Part shown: one piece after another, positions 19,397 through 31,225 of the stretch
Layout of the letters: each line of letters opens with the position of its first letter
Numbering within the stretch: the first letter of the stretch is position 1
Source of the DNA: Neocallimastix lanati (nom. inval.)
Taxonomy: Eukaryota; Neocallimastigomycota; Neocallimastigomycetes; Neocallimastigales; Neocallimastigaceae
Reading direction: 5' to 3'
Length of the DNA: 64,000 bases
NCBI GenBank assembly: GCA_016946835.1
Contig: JACVTC010000054.1
Location: forward strand, 743,501-807,500
Position numbers and translations under genes: made by a program
Notes under the pieces: model-generated
Databases searched by the model: none
Told to the model about the DNA's origin: nothing
What the model saw: only the letters and a program-made list of their open reading frames with translations

Positions 19397-22300
19397 TTAT
19401 TTGAAAAAATAGGATGATGGAAATTCAGATGTTGGTAATGATTTTTTAGAATTTGATTTTAAATTATTTGTTAATGTAGATGGATTATTTGCTAAAAAGG
19501 GATTAGTTAAATGTTGTTGAGATGATGATGGTGTTTGTAAAGTATTTAAAATATTTTGATTTTGCAATAATGAAAGTGGTAAACTAGTTTGAGGTAGTAA
19601 TGAAGGATAAGTAGGAAGAATATAAGGATTAATTGTGGAAGATGATACATTTATTCCTGAATTTGGTAAAAGTAGTGACAAATCTTGGATAGTTTTTTCT
19701 GTGGATAGTTTAGCTGTAGAAGCGGGATTATTGGCATTTATACCTAATAATGGATTATAATTACCCACAATAGACAATTTTTGACCATCTATTGAAGAAG
19801 AAAAGTTTGAACCTGGTAGAGTTGTTGCTAATTTTGTAGTTGTATTTAATAGATTAGTAAGATTTGATATAGCTGAAGTATTAATTAATTTTTGATCACC
19901 AAATAAATTTGAAATATTAGATGAATTACTTGAAATTGTTGTAGAAGTAGTATTTGTAGTAGCAAGAGTAGTAGCAGTAGAAGCAGTAGAAACATTAGTA
20001 GTAGAATTAGTAGTAGTAGCTACTTTTTTCGATCCCAAAATATCAGTCAATGATTGGGTGGAAGGAACGATAGTGGTTGATAATAATGAAGAATAATCAG
20101 GACCAGCTGGCTTTGTTGTAGGTGAGATCGATAGAGATGGTAAGGCCTTAGTTTTAGCTTTTGATAAAACAACAGAAGAAAAATCTGGAGTTGATGGGGT
20201 AACCGATAGTGAAGAATTAGGATCTATATTCTTAATAGTATTAGATAATAATGACGAAAAGTTTGTTTCAGGTTGAGTGGTTAATGGTTTCTTATCCATG
20301 ATAGTTTCAAGTGTTTGATCTGAAGAAACGTTTGCATTCATTAATAATGATGAAATTGTTGAAGTATTAGGTTTTGATGATGAAAAAATACTTAAATTAT
20401 TTATAAATGAAGAAAAATCAGGTTCGTTTGGTAATGTCTTGGATTTATTATTAAGTCGAGTAGACATGGAAGATGAACTTGAAGTTGAAACAAGAGAAGA
20501 TTCTTGAGTTGTTTGCTGTTTTTGTTGATTATTTACTTTTCTAAGATTACCAAGTATAGATGGAGGTGAATTAGTTAATTTAATATCTTTATTTGTTGAT
20601 AATAGATTCGAAACAGAAACAAAATTTGCATTAGATTCCAATAAAGATGTAAAATCTGGACCTTGTTGAGTAACTGGTATATTGGTTGTAACTATATTGT
20701 TTTTACTATTCTTTTTATTTGCTTTTGGTATTGATTGCGTACCTGTAACATTACTTGTTGTATCTAATTTTTGTTCAGTTGACAATAATGATGAATAACT
20801 AGAGGTTTTAGTAATAGAAGATAATTTTGAGTTTGACCCTATAAATGAAGCAGGAAATTCAGTTTTACTTGTATTAATATTTGAAATTAAATTAGATGAT
20901 GGAGAGGAAACATTATTTTTAATTTTTTCTGATAGTGAATTTTTTCTATTTGATATTAACGAATTTATATTTTGTGAGGGAGGAGTTTTTGGTATATTTA
21001 ATTTTTGATTTGTACTTAGCATTGAAGAAATATTTGTGGAATTTGTGTTGGCAGAAGCTTTTTGATTTCCTAATAACGAAGCTAGTTCAGAATTAGCAAT
21101 ACCACCTTTCAATGAGCCATTATTGATATTTACAGAAGAGGCATTTGTAAAAGATCCACCAGTGGTTGAACCTAAATTTGAACTACCCAATAAAGATGTT
21201 GAAGAATTCTGTCCTCTTGATTGAAGTTTAATATAATTTAAATGTTGTTGTTGAAGAAAACGCTGTCTCTGTGAAGGATTTAAATTTTTTATATCATTTA
21301 AAGATAAATTTGTTGGTAAAGTATTCGTATTTTTCCTTGAACTTAATATATTATTATATGATAAATTAGTAATATTAGAATTAGTTACTTTATTTTGACC
21401 TTTAAGAACAGGAGTTTGTTGTTGATACGATACTTGAGATGGCTTTTGTAAATTATTAACTTTTAATTGTCCTAAAATATTTCCATTCTTCAAATGATTC
21501 TCCGATAATTTATTTTTATTAATTTTAAGTGAATTTAATAATAATTGTTGTTGTTGTTGTTGCTTAAGTAATAAAAGTTTTTCTTGGTCAGTTATATTTT
21601 TATTTTGTTCCTTTTTAGGATCAAATTGAGTCAGTTGAGAAGCTTTTATCTTTTGTTTTTCTAGTTTTTGCCTTAATAATTGTTCATGTTGTTCTTTAAA
21701 TTGTAGCTCAAGCTGCTTTCCTATTTCTTGTCTATTTTTCATCTGTTTTTGTTGCTGCAAAGCTAGTTCTCTTTCTTTTAATTGTTTTAGCTTTTCTAAC
21801 TCAATTTGATGTTTTTTTATTGCCTCTTCTCTTTCTTTAGTCTTTTCTTGATCCAATTTTTGTTGTTCCAATTTTTGTTGCTCTAATTTTTGTTGTTCTA
21901 ATTTCTGTTGTTTTCTTAAATTTTCTTCTTCTAACTTCTTCCGTAATAAAATTTCATTCTCTAATTTCTCTAATTGAAGTTGATTCTTTTTGTTTATTTT
22001 ATCAATACCATAATTTGATGAAATATTTAGCATTTCCAAAAATCTTTTTTGAATATTATATTCTAGTGTTGCTTCTTTTCTCTTATTTCTATTCTTTAAA
22101 GATTTCATTTCTTTATATAGTTTTAACTCTATTATATTACTTTCTAAATAATTTTTAATAACTTCATCAGATACTAATTTATTATCCTGACTATTTATAT
22201 CAAATTTTTCTTTGTTATGCTTTAAAATTATATCTTTTATTATTGAAGATATTTTTACTTTTTGTATAACTGATAAGAAATCAACATGATTATTTCTAAT

Positions 22301-24514
22301 TATGCTTTCTACTAAACCTATTTCTTTTTTCTCATATACATAATTCTTTTTTATAATAATATTATTAATAATGTTCTCAATTCTTTCAATATCATAAGGT
22401 GTCAATTCAAAGGGTATATTGTCATTTACGTTATTCATTATAACATCATCATTCTCTTTTTTTACAATTAAATTTCTATCTGATTTGGAATTTATCAATT
22501 TTTTCTGTATCTTAATCTTTTTAGATGGTGGCATAAAATTTTCTACAATATTTGAATTTTCTTCTATCAAATATTCTGTTGCCTTTACTAATGAATGACC
22601 ACCTTCTGTTATAGCATCTATATAATCAAATACAAAATTTCTAATAGAATCACTCATATTACCCGTAAATCGTTCTAAACTTTTTACATATGTATTTCCT
22701 AAAATATCTCCATAAGCAAAATTTAATCTTGTTTTATTGGTTTCAAGCTTTTGATTTTGACTAGTACTCGAACTTGAAATACTTGGTGAATCAATCATTG
22801 GTACATTAAAATGATTGGAGTCTTTTAAAGATTTGTAATGTGGAATAAGGTTTTCCCGTCTATTAGATCCATATGTCTCAAATTCATCATAAGCAATAGA
22901 AAAATGGTATTGTTGCTCAGACAACGGACATATTTGTCTATATTTATCTAAATATTGATCAAATACATTCACTTTATATTTTATATTATTTGAATTTAAA
23001 CTTCCATCAGATATAAACATAGTAATTTCTGAACTTTCTTTTCTCTTTCTTTTAACTTTTTTCTTTTTTTCCTGAAAAGACTCAGGTTTCTCTATTGTAT
23101 TATTTTTTGAAGTATTTGAATGAATACTTGAATTATCATTTTTCTTTTCAATTACATTATTATTAGTAGTAATATTAGAAGAATTATTGTTATTATTGTT
23201 ATTTTTACTAGCCCTTCTTAATTCCTGGAAATATAAATGTCTTCTTTCTTCAACATTTTTTATTGTTGCTATTTCCTTTTCTATTAACCTTGATCCAATT
23301 TTTGAAATTTTCTCTGCTGAACGATAATAAATAGTTTCCGGAGCATTATATATTTTTGCATTCTTAATAACTAATTCAAAATCATTTTGAAATTCACTAA
23401 TACTTTTATATTTTTTTGTATCAATTTTCTTCTGCATAGTACCAAAATCCATTGGATTCTTAATAATTAATGCATAATCTGTTACTATATTTGTATCTAC
23501 TGGTACAAGAAAAACACCATAATCATCTTTCTTTTTAATTACTTTTAATATTTTATTTAATGATTCCATTAAATCTATTTTTTTAGGAGGCTTCTTCAAT
23601 TTAATATTTTTTCCTTTAGTATTGTATATACTTGATTTTTTATTTTTTCTATTTTTTGAAATTGAAGATGAACGTTTCACTGAAGCCTTTTGAACTATTG
23701 TTTGAGCTGGAACAATACTTGTAGGTTCTTCATATATAGCATTCTTTTTTGACTGATTTTCTGATATTTCAGTAATGTCGCTTATAATATGATTATTCAA
23801 GCTAGATAAATCAGACGACTCTTTCATTTTAATACTTTCTTTTTTATTTAATAAATTATTTTCATTCAAACTTAATTTACCAATATTTCCAATTTTTTTA
23901 TGTATTCCTTTTTGTTCTTCCCTATTTACATCCGAATTTAACAATTCTTTATTAGTTTCTTCATTATCCATAAATGAAGAAGATTTACCTTTTGACATTA
24001 AATCTTTACTTTTATCTTGAGCCTGATTTCTTTTAATTTTAATTTTTAATTTCAATTTATTATCTATTTCTTTGTCAAATTCCTCAAGGAATTGTAAATT
24101 GTCGTCTTCATCTATCATATTACTATCTTCATTTTCATTTTCACTATTCTCACTATCATCTTCATTATTATCTTCTTCATTGCTATCACTATCATTTTCA
24201 TCTTCATTTTCCTCATCATTATCATCATAATTTTCTTCATTGTCAACATTATTATCCTCATTATCATCTTCATTATCTTCATTATTGTCCGAATCTTCAT
24301 CTAAATCATTACTTAACTTTTCATTTGGATTTTCAATATCCGAATCTTCATTATTTCCTTCATAGAAATTCATATTTGATTTATCATTTTCTTTATGGTT
24401 TATATAATTTATTTGATTAACTTTATTATTGTTTATATAATCTACTTCTGGTACTAATAAATCAAAAGATGAACCCGTATTATTTGAAATTAAAGAATTT
24501 GAATCAACATCCAT
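19397..24514 (-). CDS. BRD7/BRD9-type bromodomain protein, 1,705 residues, single exon
   Basis: A probable chromatin reader; in animals BRD7 and BRD9 are subunits of SWI/SNF complexes and bind acetyl-lysine. I start at the ATG at 24514 (MDVDSNS); the open frame extends seven codons further but only from a TTG. Residues about 60-145 are Asp/Glu/Asn-rich. A bromodomain lies at about 310-415, with DYALIIKNPMDFGTM and the acetyl-lysine-binding Asn in IYNAPETIYYRS. Around 595-640 the segment AYGDILGNTYVKSLERF followed by AITEGGHS matches the conserved post-bromodomain region of BRD7/BRD9. Residues about 810-960 are a Gln/Glu/Lys coiled coil with LEQQK repeats. The remaining C-terminal half is Ser/Asn/Thr-rich with a recurring (P)DFSSLL-like motif. 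It is intronless, unlike its neighbours. Bromodomain certain; BRD7/9 class likely. Confidence 0.85.
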   Translation of the reverse strand: MDVDSNSLISNNTGSSFDLLVPEVDYINNNKVNQINYINHKENDKSNMNFYEGNNEDSDIENPNEKLSNDLDEDSDNNEDNEDDNEDNNVDNEENYDDNDEENEDENDSDSNEEDNNEDDSENSENENEDSNMIDEDDNLQFLEEFDKEIDNKLKLKIKIKRNQAQDKSKDLMSKGKSSSFMDNEETNKELLNSDVNREEQKGIHKKIGNIGKLSLNENNLLNKKESIKMKESSDLSSLNNHIISDITEISENQSKKNAIYEEPTSIVPAQTIVQKASVKRSSSISKNRKNKKSSIYNTKGKNIKLKKPPKKIDLMESLNKILKVIKKKDDYGVFLVPVDTNIVTDYALIIKNPMDFGTMQKKIDTKKYKSISEFQNDFELVIKNAKIYNAPETIYYRSAEKISKIGSRLIEKEIATIKNVEERRHLYFQELRRASKNNNNNNNSSNITTNNNVIEKKNDNSSIHSNTSKNNTIEKPESFQEKKKKVKRKRKESSEITMFISDGSLNSNNIKYKVNVFDQYLDKYRQICPLSEQQYHFSIAYDEFETYGSNRRENLIPHYKSLKDSNHFNVPMIDSPSISSSSTSQNQKLETNKTRLNFAYGDILGNTYVKSLERFTGNMSDSIRNFVFDYIDAITEGGHSLVKATEYLIEENSNIVENFMPPSKKIKIQKKLINSKSDRNLIVKKENDDVIMNNVNDNIPFELTPYDIERIENIINNIIIKKNYVYEKKEIGLVESIIRNNHVDFLSVIQKVKISSIIKDIILKHNKEKFDINSQDNKLVSDEVIKNYLESNIIELKLYKEMKSLKNRNKRKEATLEYNIQKRFLEMLNISSNYGIDKINKKNQLQLEKLENEILLRKKLEEENLRKQQKLEQQKLEQQKLEQQKLDQEKTKEREEAIKKHQIELEKLKQLKERELALQQQKQMKNRQEIGKQLELQFKEQHEQLLRQKLEKQKIKASQLTQFDPKKEQNKNITDQEKLLLLKQQQQQQLLLNSLKINKNKLSENHLKNGNILGQLKVNNLQKPSQVSYQQQTPVLKGQNKVTNSNITNLSYNNILSSRKNTNTLPTNLSLNDIKNLNPSQRQRFLQQQHLNYIKLQSRGQNSSTSLLGSSNLGSTTGGSFTNASSVNINNGSLKGGIANSELASLLGNQKASANTNSTNISSMLSTNQKLNIPKTPPSQNINSLISNRKNSLSEKIKNNVSSPSSNLISNINTSKTEFPASFIGSNSKLSSITKTSSYSSLLSTEQKLDTTSNVTGTQSIPKANKKNSKNNIVTTNIPVTQQGPDFTSLLESNANFVSVSNLLSTNKDIKLTNSPPSILGNLRKVNNQQKQQTTQESSLVSTSSSSSMSTRLNNKSKTLPNEPDFSSFINNLSIFSSSKPNTSTISSLLMNANVSSDQTLETIMDKKPLTTQPETNFSSLLSNTIKNIDPNSSLSVTPSTPDFSSVVLSKAKTKALPSLSISPTTKPAGPDYSSLLSTTIVPSTQSLTDILGSKKVATTTNSTTNVSTASTATTLATTNTTSTTISSNSSNISNLFGDQKLINTSAISNLTNLLNTTTKLATTLPGSNFSSSIDGQKLSIVGNYNPLLGINANNPASTAKLSTEKTIQDLSLLLPNSGINVSSSTINPYILPTYPSLLPQTSLPLSLLQNQNILNTLQTPSSSQQHLTNPFLANNPSTLTNNLKSNSKKSLPTSEFPSSYFFK

Positions 24515-25394
24515 TTTTTCTTCTAAAATTTTCAAACATTAATTCATATCATAAATATATATAAAAATGAATTAAATAAAGAAATTTAGTAAAAAACTAA
24601 AAGTATTTATTTATGAATAAAAAAAAATATTTATTCATGATAATTCTATCTTATTTCTCTTTCTTAATATTTTTTTGTTTGTTTGCTCAGAAATATTTAT
24701 AATTTTTCAATAATTAATAAAATTAAATTTAAAAATTCAATTGATTTACTTTCTTTAAAAAAAAAAAAAAAAAAAAAAAAGATAAAATATTATAAAATAT
24801 ATACATTTTAATGAAAAATAAAATAAAATAAATAATAAATAAATAAAATAAAATAAAAAATAAATATTATTTATTAAAAAATATATTATATATGTCTTTA
24901 CTTTTATCACTACCATTATCTATAATTGATTTATTTAACAGTGATCTTGATACTGTCAATTTTATATTATTTGTTGTCATAATTATTAATATTTATTTAT
25001 TTTACTAGCATATTAATCATTTAATTATTATTATATAATAATATCCTTTAAAATTTCTATCATTTATTAATTATTAAAATAAAATAAGTAATATTATTAA
25101 TTTTATTATATATTTTTTAATATGAATAAAAATAAAAATAAAATTAAGAAATATTTTTATTTTAAAGTTTTACAGTTTATGTTTGTATTTTATTTATTTA
25201 ATTGTTTATTTACTTTAATAATTGTTTATTAATTTATTCATTCAATTAATTATTATATTATAAATAATCAATAAAATAAATTTATAATATTTAATTTAAT
25301 ATGTTAATATTAGTATTAATTATTAATTTAATTAAATTTATTAGTAAATATAATATATTTATCCAATAATTAAAAATTTTCTAAAAGTAATATT
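24515..25394. other. Intergenic DNA upstream of the bromodomain gene
   Basis: Presumed promoter region of the leftward bromodomain gene, then AT-rich DNA up to the copia element. An out-of-frame ATG lies 19 nt upstream of the chosen start. Nothing else recognisable. Confidence 0.6.
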
Positions 25395-25528
25395 AAATTA
25401 TTATCAAAAAGTGTACAACACAAAAAAAAAAAAAAATTAAAATTATTCAAAACTATATAGAAAAATTTTTTTTCTATATTCCTAAAATAATAACTAAATA
25501 TATGATAATAATAAATAAAGTATTAATC
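25395..25528. repeat. 134-bp direct repeat outside the left LTR
   Basis: This segment, starting AAATTATTATCAAAAAGTGT, directly precedes the left LTR. It is repeated with only a handful of differences at 31525-31658, just outside the right LTR. It holds an 11-bp hairpin (ATATAGAAAAA and its complement). It is far longer than the roughly 5-bp target-site duplication expected of a copia element. Confidence 0.8.
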
Positions 25529-25529
25529 A

Positions 25530-25809
25530 TGTTAAAATAATATGAACTATTTATTAAAGTTTAATATTAATTATAGCTATTAATAATATATTTTATGTAT
25601 AAGTATTAGATTAAATATATGTATAATTTATGTATTGTATTTTGTGTATCTAATGTATTATGGCTAGATCATATAAATATATGATTGATTGCTAATGTGA
25701 TACAGATATAGTTCAATCGTTTATTAGTATATGTATTACCATGTAAAAGTATATATAAAAAGTATACATCATTAATATTATTAATAATAAAGTGTTCTAA
25801 AATATAGTA
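25530..25809 (+). repeat. Left LTR of the copia element (280 bp)
   Basis: Starts TGTTAAAATAATATGA and ends AAAATATAGTA. It matches 31237-31516 over the whole 280 bp with about three substitutions, so the insertion is young compared with the decay of its coding region. The end is TA, not the canonical CA. I found no clear tRNA primer-binding site immediately downstream. Confidence 0.85.
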
Positions 25810-25909
25810 AAATAAAATAAAAGATTAAGAGTCTCAGTGACTAAAAAAACCGATTGGAAAAATTTCACCTATAAAATTATATATTAGAACTTTAACAAGA
25901 CAATTTAAA

Positions 25910-26978
25910 ATGGGCGATATTGGTATCAAAAATAAAGAAAAAAAGGAAGCTACTTCAAGTGAAGATGAAGAAGAATACCAACCTCTTTTTGAACTAACTA
26001 ATATCGATAGAAATAAATATATTAAGAAAAGATAAACAAGCCGTTTTTCAAATGCTGTTGGTACCAAAACTCTTTTAGAAGGAATAGAAAATTATTCTAT
26101 TTGGGTATCAGGTATTGAAAATGTGTATGAAATGAATTGTCTAGACGATTATATAAATGAAGATATAATTATAAAGGTTAAGTTAGTAAGCATTCCAATA
26201 GGTGACAGATCAAAATATAAAAGAGTCAGGGGTAGCACTCGTTTCGTATATGATTTAAATGTTACAGATGAAATGTTGAACGATGAAGCACATGAAAAAT
26301 ACATTCTAAGCAACAGTGTGAGCGACCAAATAAAAGAAATAATTAATTTCAGTGCTTATACTTGTTTTGAGATCTGGAACATTCTAAAAGAGTCTTATAG
26401 AAAATCAAGAGAGGAAAGAATAGAAGATATAAAAGAAAAAATAGGAAATAAAAAATATGATATGGAAGATGACTTCTAATGTTAATTACTTGTATGAAGA
26501 ACTGGAATATTTAGGGGAGGTGTATTCAGATGAAAAGAAATTTAATTGCTTGTACAAAATGATATTTCATAGAAAAAATTGGGATAATCTTATGGCATAT
26601 ATAATTGATGTTGTACCAACACCCAAGAAGTTACAAAAGCAGAAAGGAATCATTAGAAATAGAGAGAATAATAATACCAAGCCAGAAACCAACTACATTA
26701 AAAGGAACAATAAAATAAATAATTTTAATAGAGAAGATAATAAAGATAAAAGAATATGCTATAAATGTAAGAAGAGAGGACACATTGCAAAATTTTGTCC
26801 TTCAAACAATAAACAAAATAATAGAAAATATGATTCTAAATATAAGAAGAAGTCATTTTCAGCAGAGTCACATGAAGAAGATTTGAATAAATACAACCTC
26901 TATGCCGACAGCTACAACTCAAATGAAGAAAATGAATCGAATGGGGTAGAAATTCAAAAAGGTACTCCTAGGCAATAA
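25910..26978 (+). pseudogene. copia gag, broken
   Basis: Gag polyprotein of the copia element, which would form the virus-like particle. It starts at the ATG at 25910. The frame is interrupted by TAA at about 26033, then continues with the copia gag signature around ENYSIWVSGIENVYEMN. A frame change occurs near 26,460-26,479 and the frame ends at 26,978. Near the end is the CCHC zinc knuckle CYKCKKRGHIAKFC (about 26,757-26,798), the nucleic-acid-binding motif of Gag. Basic Asn/Lys-rich sequence surrounds the knuckle. Confidence 0.85.
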
Positions 26979-28440
26979 GGAAAACGAAAACTCCAAGTTC
27001 CCAGAACATAACCTAAACTATTATACAGAAGAAATTGGGAAACTTGATGACCCAGATAATTTCACCTATTGGACTTTAGACTCTGGAGCATCTTGTCATA
27101 TGACGAATAATTTAAAAGGCTTAAAAAATATTGTAAAACATAAAGAGTCTATTGTTTTCGCCAACGGTGAAACAACAAAATCTACTTTTAAGGGAACATA
27201 TGAAGGATATATAAATGATAATAAAATTATTCTTCATAATGTCCTTACATTCCGACATTTAGAAGAAGCCTCCTCTCTATTGATTGTTTTAGTGAAAGAC
27301 ATTTTAAAACAATTTTTTATAATAAAAATAATAATCTTGCCTCTATTTATAATAAAGAGGAAATAAATTATCCACAATTAAGTCCACCAAAAATAGAATT
27401 TATAAATTGTGGACTTCAACTAAAAAGATATCATTCGATGAAAAGAATATAAAAATCTGTAACAGTATTACACAATTAGATGACAATATGGAATTATGTC
27501 ATCGTCGATTAGGGCACTTCAACATAGATATGATTAAATTAAAATTAAAAAATATAAAGATTGATGAAAAATATGAAGTGTGCCTTCGTTCAAAATTTAG
27601 AAATAAACTATATAAAAGCTCTATCAATAGAGCTAATGAATCCTTTGAACTTATCCACATGGATACTATTTGTGTTCCTAATTCGTCCATATATGGAAAT
27701 AAATTTATTTTTACAATTCTTGACGATTACTCAGGATATGGATGGATATTTTGTTTAAAATCCAAAAGTGAAATATTCAATACTTTCACTATTTGGTATA
27801 ACAAAGTCAAGAATATATAAAATAAAAACATCAAATATATACGTTCTGATAACGGAACTGAATTTAAAAATTATAATTTTTCTAATTTCTGTAATAAAGA
27901 AAGAATAATTCAACAATTTACAGTTCCTTACAATCCACAACAAAATGGTCGTTCTGAACGCTTCAATGGAACTCTCATATTTGTCGCCACTGCTATGCTC
28001 AGAGATACTAAATTGCATCATAAATTTTGGGAAGATGCTGTATACACAGCTAATTATATCCACAATAGAATACCTCATAAAGGTATTAATAATTATGTCC
28101 CATCTGAAATTCTTTACAATAACAAGATTATAATAAATTCAAAGTTTTCGGATGTAAAGTTTTTTTCTTTGTCCCCAAGATATTTAGAAAGAAATTTAGT
28201 GACACTACTCTTCAAGGTATATTCTTAAGATACGACGATGTCAACCACACGGCCTTCAAGATTTTCGATCCTCTCAACAATAAAATTATCCTTTCTAGAG
28301 CTGTTTCGTTTCTGGAAAATCACCCTGGTAATATTGCCTCTCCCTCGTCTCCTCCAGATATTATTGATTTTTACGACTTTACTGAAGTCGGGGGGAATGA
28401 ATATAATAATAATATGGACTTAATAAAGATAATTCTTATG
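26950..28440 (+). pseudogene. copia protease and integrase, broken
   Basis: After a frame change near 26,960 comes the aspartic protease with WTLDSGASCHM at about 27,070. The frame breaks again near 27,370. The GAG-pre-integrase segment CHRRLGHFNIDMIKLK follows at about 27,495; its HHCC zinc finger has lost one cysteine (KYEVC where a C..C pair is usual). The integrase core keeps the three acidic residues: D in HMDTICVP, D in RSDNGTEF, and E in NGRSERFNGT. A TAA interrupts at 27,818 and a frame change occurs near 28,160-28,200. The post-integrase segment (YDDVNHTAFKIFDP) runs to about 28,440. Confidence 0.88.
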
Positions 28441-29560
28441 ATTTAAATAATATTTACGAAAAAAAGATGTATCCAGTAATAATGACAGTTATAATAATAG
28501 CAATAATAATAATAATAATAATTCATTTTTAGAAAAGAATATTAGTTAACATTATAACACAAGCAATATCAAAAATATTTTTAATTTATGTGGCTACAAT
28601 AACAATTTGAATTTATTCAATAATAGTAATAATTTAAATGAAAATAGTTTACAAGATTATAATAATTTTTATCCAAATAATATTTATCCTAACACTCTTA
28701 ATAATTTTATAAATCCTTTTCAAATTTTCAATATCTATTTTATTATAATCCAAATATTCAAAATTGACCACTTCCAAAATTTAATAATTTAAATAATTAT
28801 AATTATTACCCTAACCCTAACATTTATCCAATAAATTCTGAACAAGAAAAATTAAAAGGGGTGTGGGGCATTTCGCCAAATAAATATTATTAAATAAATA
28901 AATAAATAAATAAAATTAAATATTATTAATATCGAATAAAAACAATTTTAAAAAAAATTATTTTGAATTAATATTTATTTATTTATTCATTTATTTATAT
29001 CAATACTCCACTTGGCGAAATGCAAATGGGGAAATGCAACTCTCCCAATTAAAAGATTTAAAAGGATTAAGTGATTCAAATAAATTAAATAATTCAAATA
29101 ATTTAGACAATTCAAGTGATCAAAACCCTTTTTCAATTTTTAATACTCAAAATAAAAATGATCAAAATGATAATAATAATTCAAACGTAAATATTTCACA
29201 GAACAAAAGTAATGAGGAGAATGTAAGTGACCAAAGGGTAAACAAAGAAAATAATAAATTAAATGACAATGAAACTTCAAATGAAGTGTTGAAATTAAGT
29301 GAAAAATCAAAGGATACTAAAAGTATTATTAAAGATAAGATAAATTTAATTGAGAATAACCAAAATAAAAATGATAATCTAAAATACAATTTAAAAAATA
29401 AAAATAATGATAATAACGAAAAAATTATAAATGAACATAATTTAAGTACTCTTAATAATATTGACAATGATGATGACACTACAAATATTTCAAATAATTT
29501 AAATTTAAATGAAAATAATCAATTAGAAAATTTAATTTTAAATGAGAATTATTAAAACAA
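28441..29560 (+). other. Asn-rich linker region of copia pol
   Basis: Between integrase and RT lies about 1.1 kb coding mostly Asn, Asp, Ser, Leu and Lys in several frames (for example an open run at 29,034-29,555). This part of Ty1/copia pol is normally variable and structureless. It is interrupted by a 156-bp inverted-repeat element at 28,868-29,023. Confidence 0.6.
28868..29023. mobile_element. 156-bp MITE-like insertion inside copia
   Basis: Bounded by perfect 12-bp terminal inverted repeats, GCATTTCGCCAA at the left and TTGGCGAAATGC at the right, which are GC-rich in an AT-rich setting. The interior is TAAA/TTTA-rich and also largely self-complementary, so the whole can fold into one hairpin. 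No coding capacity and no obvious target-site duplication. Confidence 0.65.
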
Positions 29561-29579
29561 TAATATAAATAAGTCACAA

Positions 29580-31214
29580 TATTCAAAGAAAAGAAGGTCT
29601 ACAGGTATAATTGAAAATATAACTAAAAAATCAAAATACTTAAATTCAGCCGAAATAATTAAAAAGGTAACATTCTATTCAGAATTAGAATTAAGAGAAC
29701 CACAACAATTTAATGATATTTATAACAAAAGGGACAAATTAAAGTGGTTAAAAGCATAAAATAATGAATTGGAGAATATGAGAAGCCTAAAAGTGTACAA
29801 ATTAGTAAATAAAGTTCCTTCCAATGCAAATATAATAACTACACGGTGGGTATTTACTTATAAACGAGATTCTCAAGGAAACATAACTAAAAGAAAAGCT
29901 AGACTTGTTGCTCGCGGGTTTACTCAAATTGAAAGAACGGACTATACATATACCTTCTCTCCAACACTAAGACAAGATTCCCTAAGAATATTATCAGCTT
30001 ATGCCGCGCAAAATAATTACGAAATACATCAATTAGATGTAAAAGCAGCATATTTAAATGCTGACTTGGAAGAAGAAATATACATGGAAGTACCAGAAGG
30101 AGATGATAATTATAAGAAAAAATATTGGAAACTAAATAAAGCTCTCTATGGACTGAAGCAAGCTGGACGTGCCTGGAATAATACATTTAATGAAGTAATG
30201 ACAGAATTCAACTTCATTAGATTAGAAAGTGAACCATGCGTTTATGTGAAAAAGAATAGAAAAGGTAATGTAACTTGCTTATTGGCTGTTTATGTAGATG
30301 ATATTCTCATAACCGGTATTAAAGATGAAATATAAAAAGGCTAAAGAAAGCATAAAAAGTAAATTTAATATTACTGATGTAGGTAAGGCAGATTATATGA
30401 TAGGTTTTAAATTTGAAAAACAAAATGATGGTTACTTAATCCATCAAGAAAAATATCTTAAAGATATTTTAAAAAGATTTAATATTGAAAAATATTCACC
30501 ATGTTCTAATATAGTGCCAATAATAAACGAAGAATTACGAAAAAGAAGGTTTGATGAAAACCTATATAGGCAAGCTATAAGATGTTTATTATACTTAGTT
30601 GGATGTACTAGACCGGATATACTATTTGCCGTTAATAAAGCTTCTAGACGCACAAGTAATTCGAATTTAGAAGATTGGATTAATGTTATAAAAATTTTCA
30701 GGTATTTAAAAGGTAATCCTAAATATGGTTTAAAATTTAAAAATAGTAATACATTTGACATCTATATTGACGCAAATTATGGTGGAGACACAGAAACTAG
30801 TAAGTCAACAACAGGGTATAGAATCATGATGAATGGAGCACCAACAAGTTGGTATTCAATACTATAAAATTGTGTATCAACTTCTATTATGGAAAGCGAA
30901 TATTATGCTATAGATGAATGTGCAAAACATTGTTTATGGTATAAAAATATTTTTAAAGAACTTAATATGAACATAAAATATACAGAAATAAAAACATATA
31001 ATAAAGCTACTATTCAGAATTGTATCGATCAAACAATAAACCTAAATCAAAACATATTGACATTAAATATCACCATATTAGAGACTTAATTATAAAGGGT
31101 GATATAAGACTGAAACATATTAGGACAAATGTGAACTTAGCCGATGGTTTTACTAAATATCTCAATAATACATTAATGACTAAATTCAGAGAATCCATAC
31201 TTACCAAGTTTTAA
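29580..31214 (+). pseudogene. copia reverse transcriptase and RNase H, broken
   Basis: RT domain with TTRWVFTYKRDSQGN, KARLVARGFTQ, LDVKAAYLNADLEEEIYMEV, ALYGLKQAGRAWN and the catalytic YVDDI (about 30,290-30,304), all standard for Ty1/copia. A TAA lies at 29,758, before the conserved WLKA...NELENM segment. A frame change near 30,325 is followed by the connection region (TRPDILFAVNKASRRTSN). The RNase H domain (DIYIDANYGGDTE, MESEYYAIDECAKH) carries a TAA at about 30,865. The last frame ends HIRTNVNLADGFTKYL with a stop at 31,214, only 22 bp before the right LTR. Confidence 0.9.
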
Positions 31215-31225
31215 CCATATTAAAC

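Noticed and set aside
28808-28821. Telomere-like ACCCTAACCCTAAC
   Set aside because: It lies in the copia Asn-rich linker and simply encodes alternating Asn and Pro; no repeat array.
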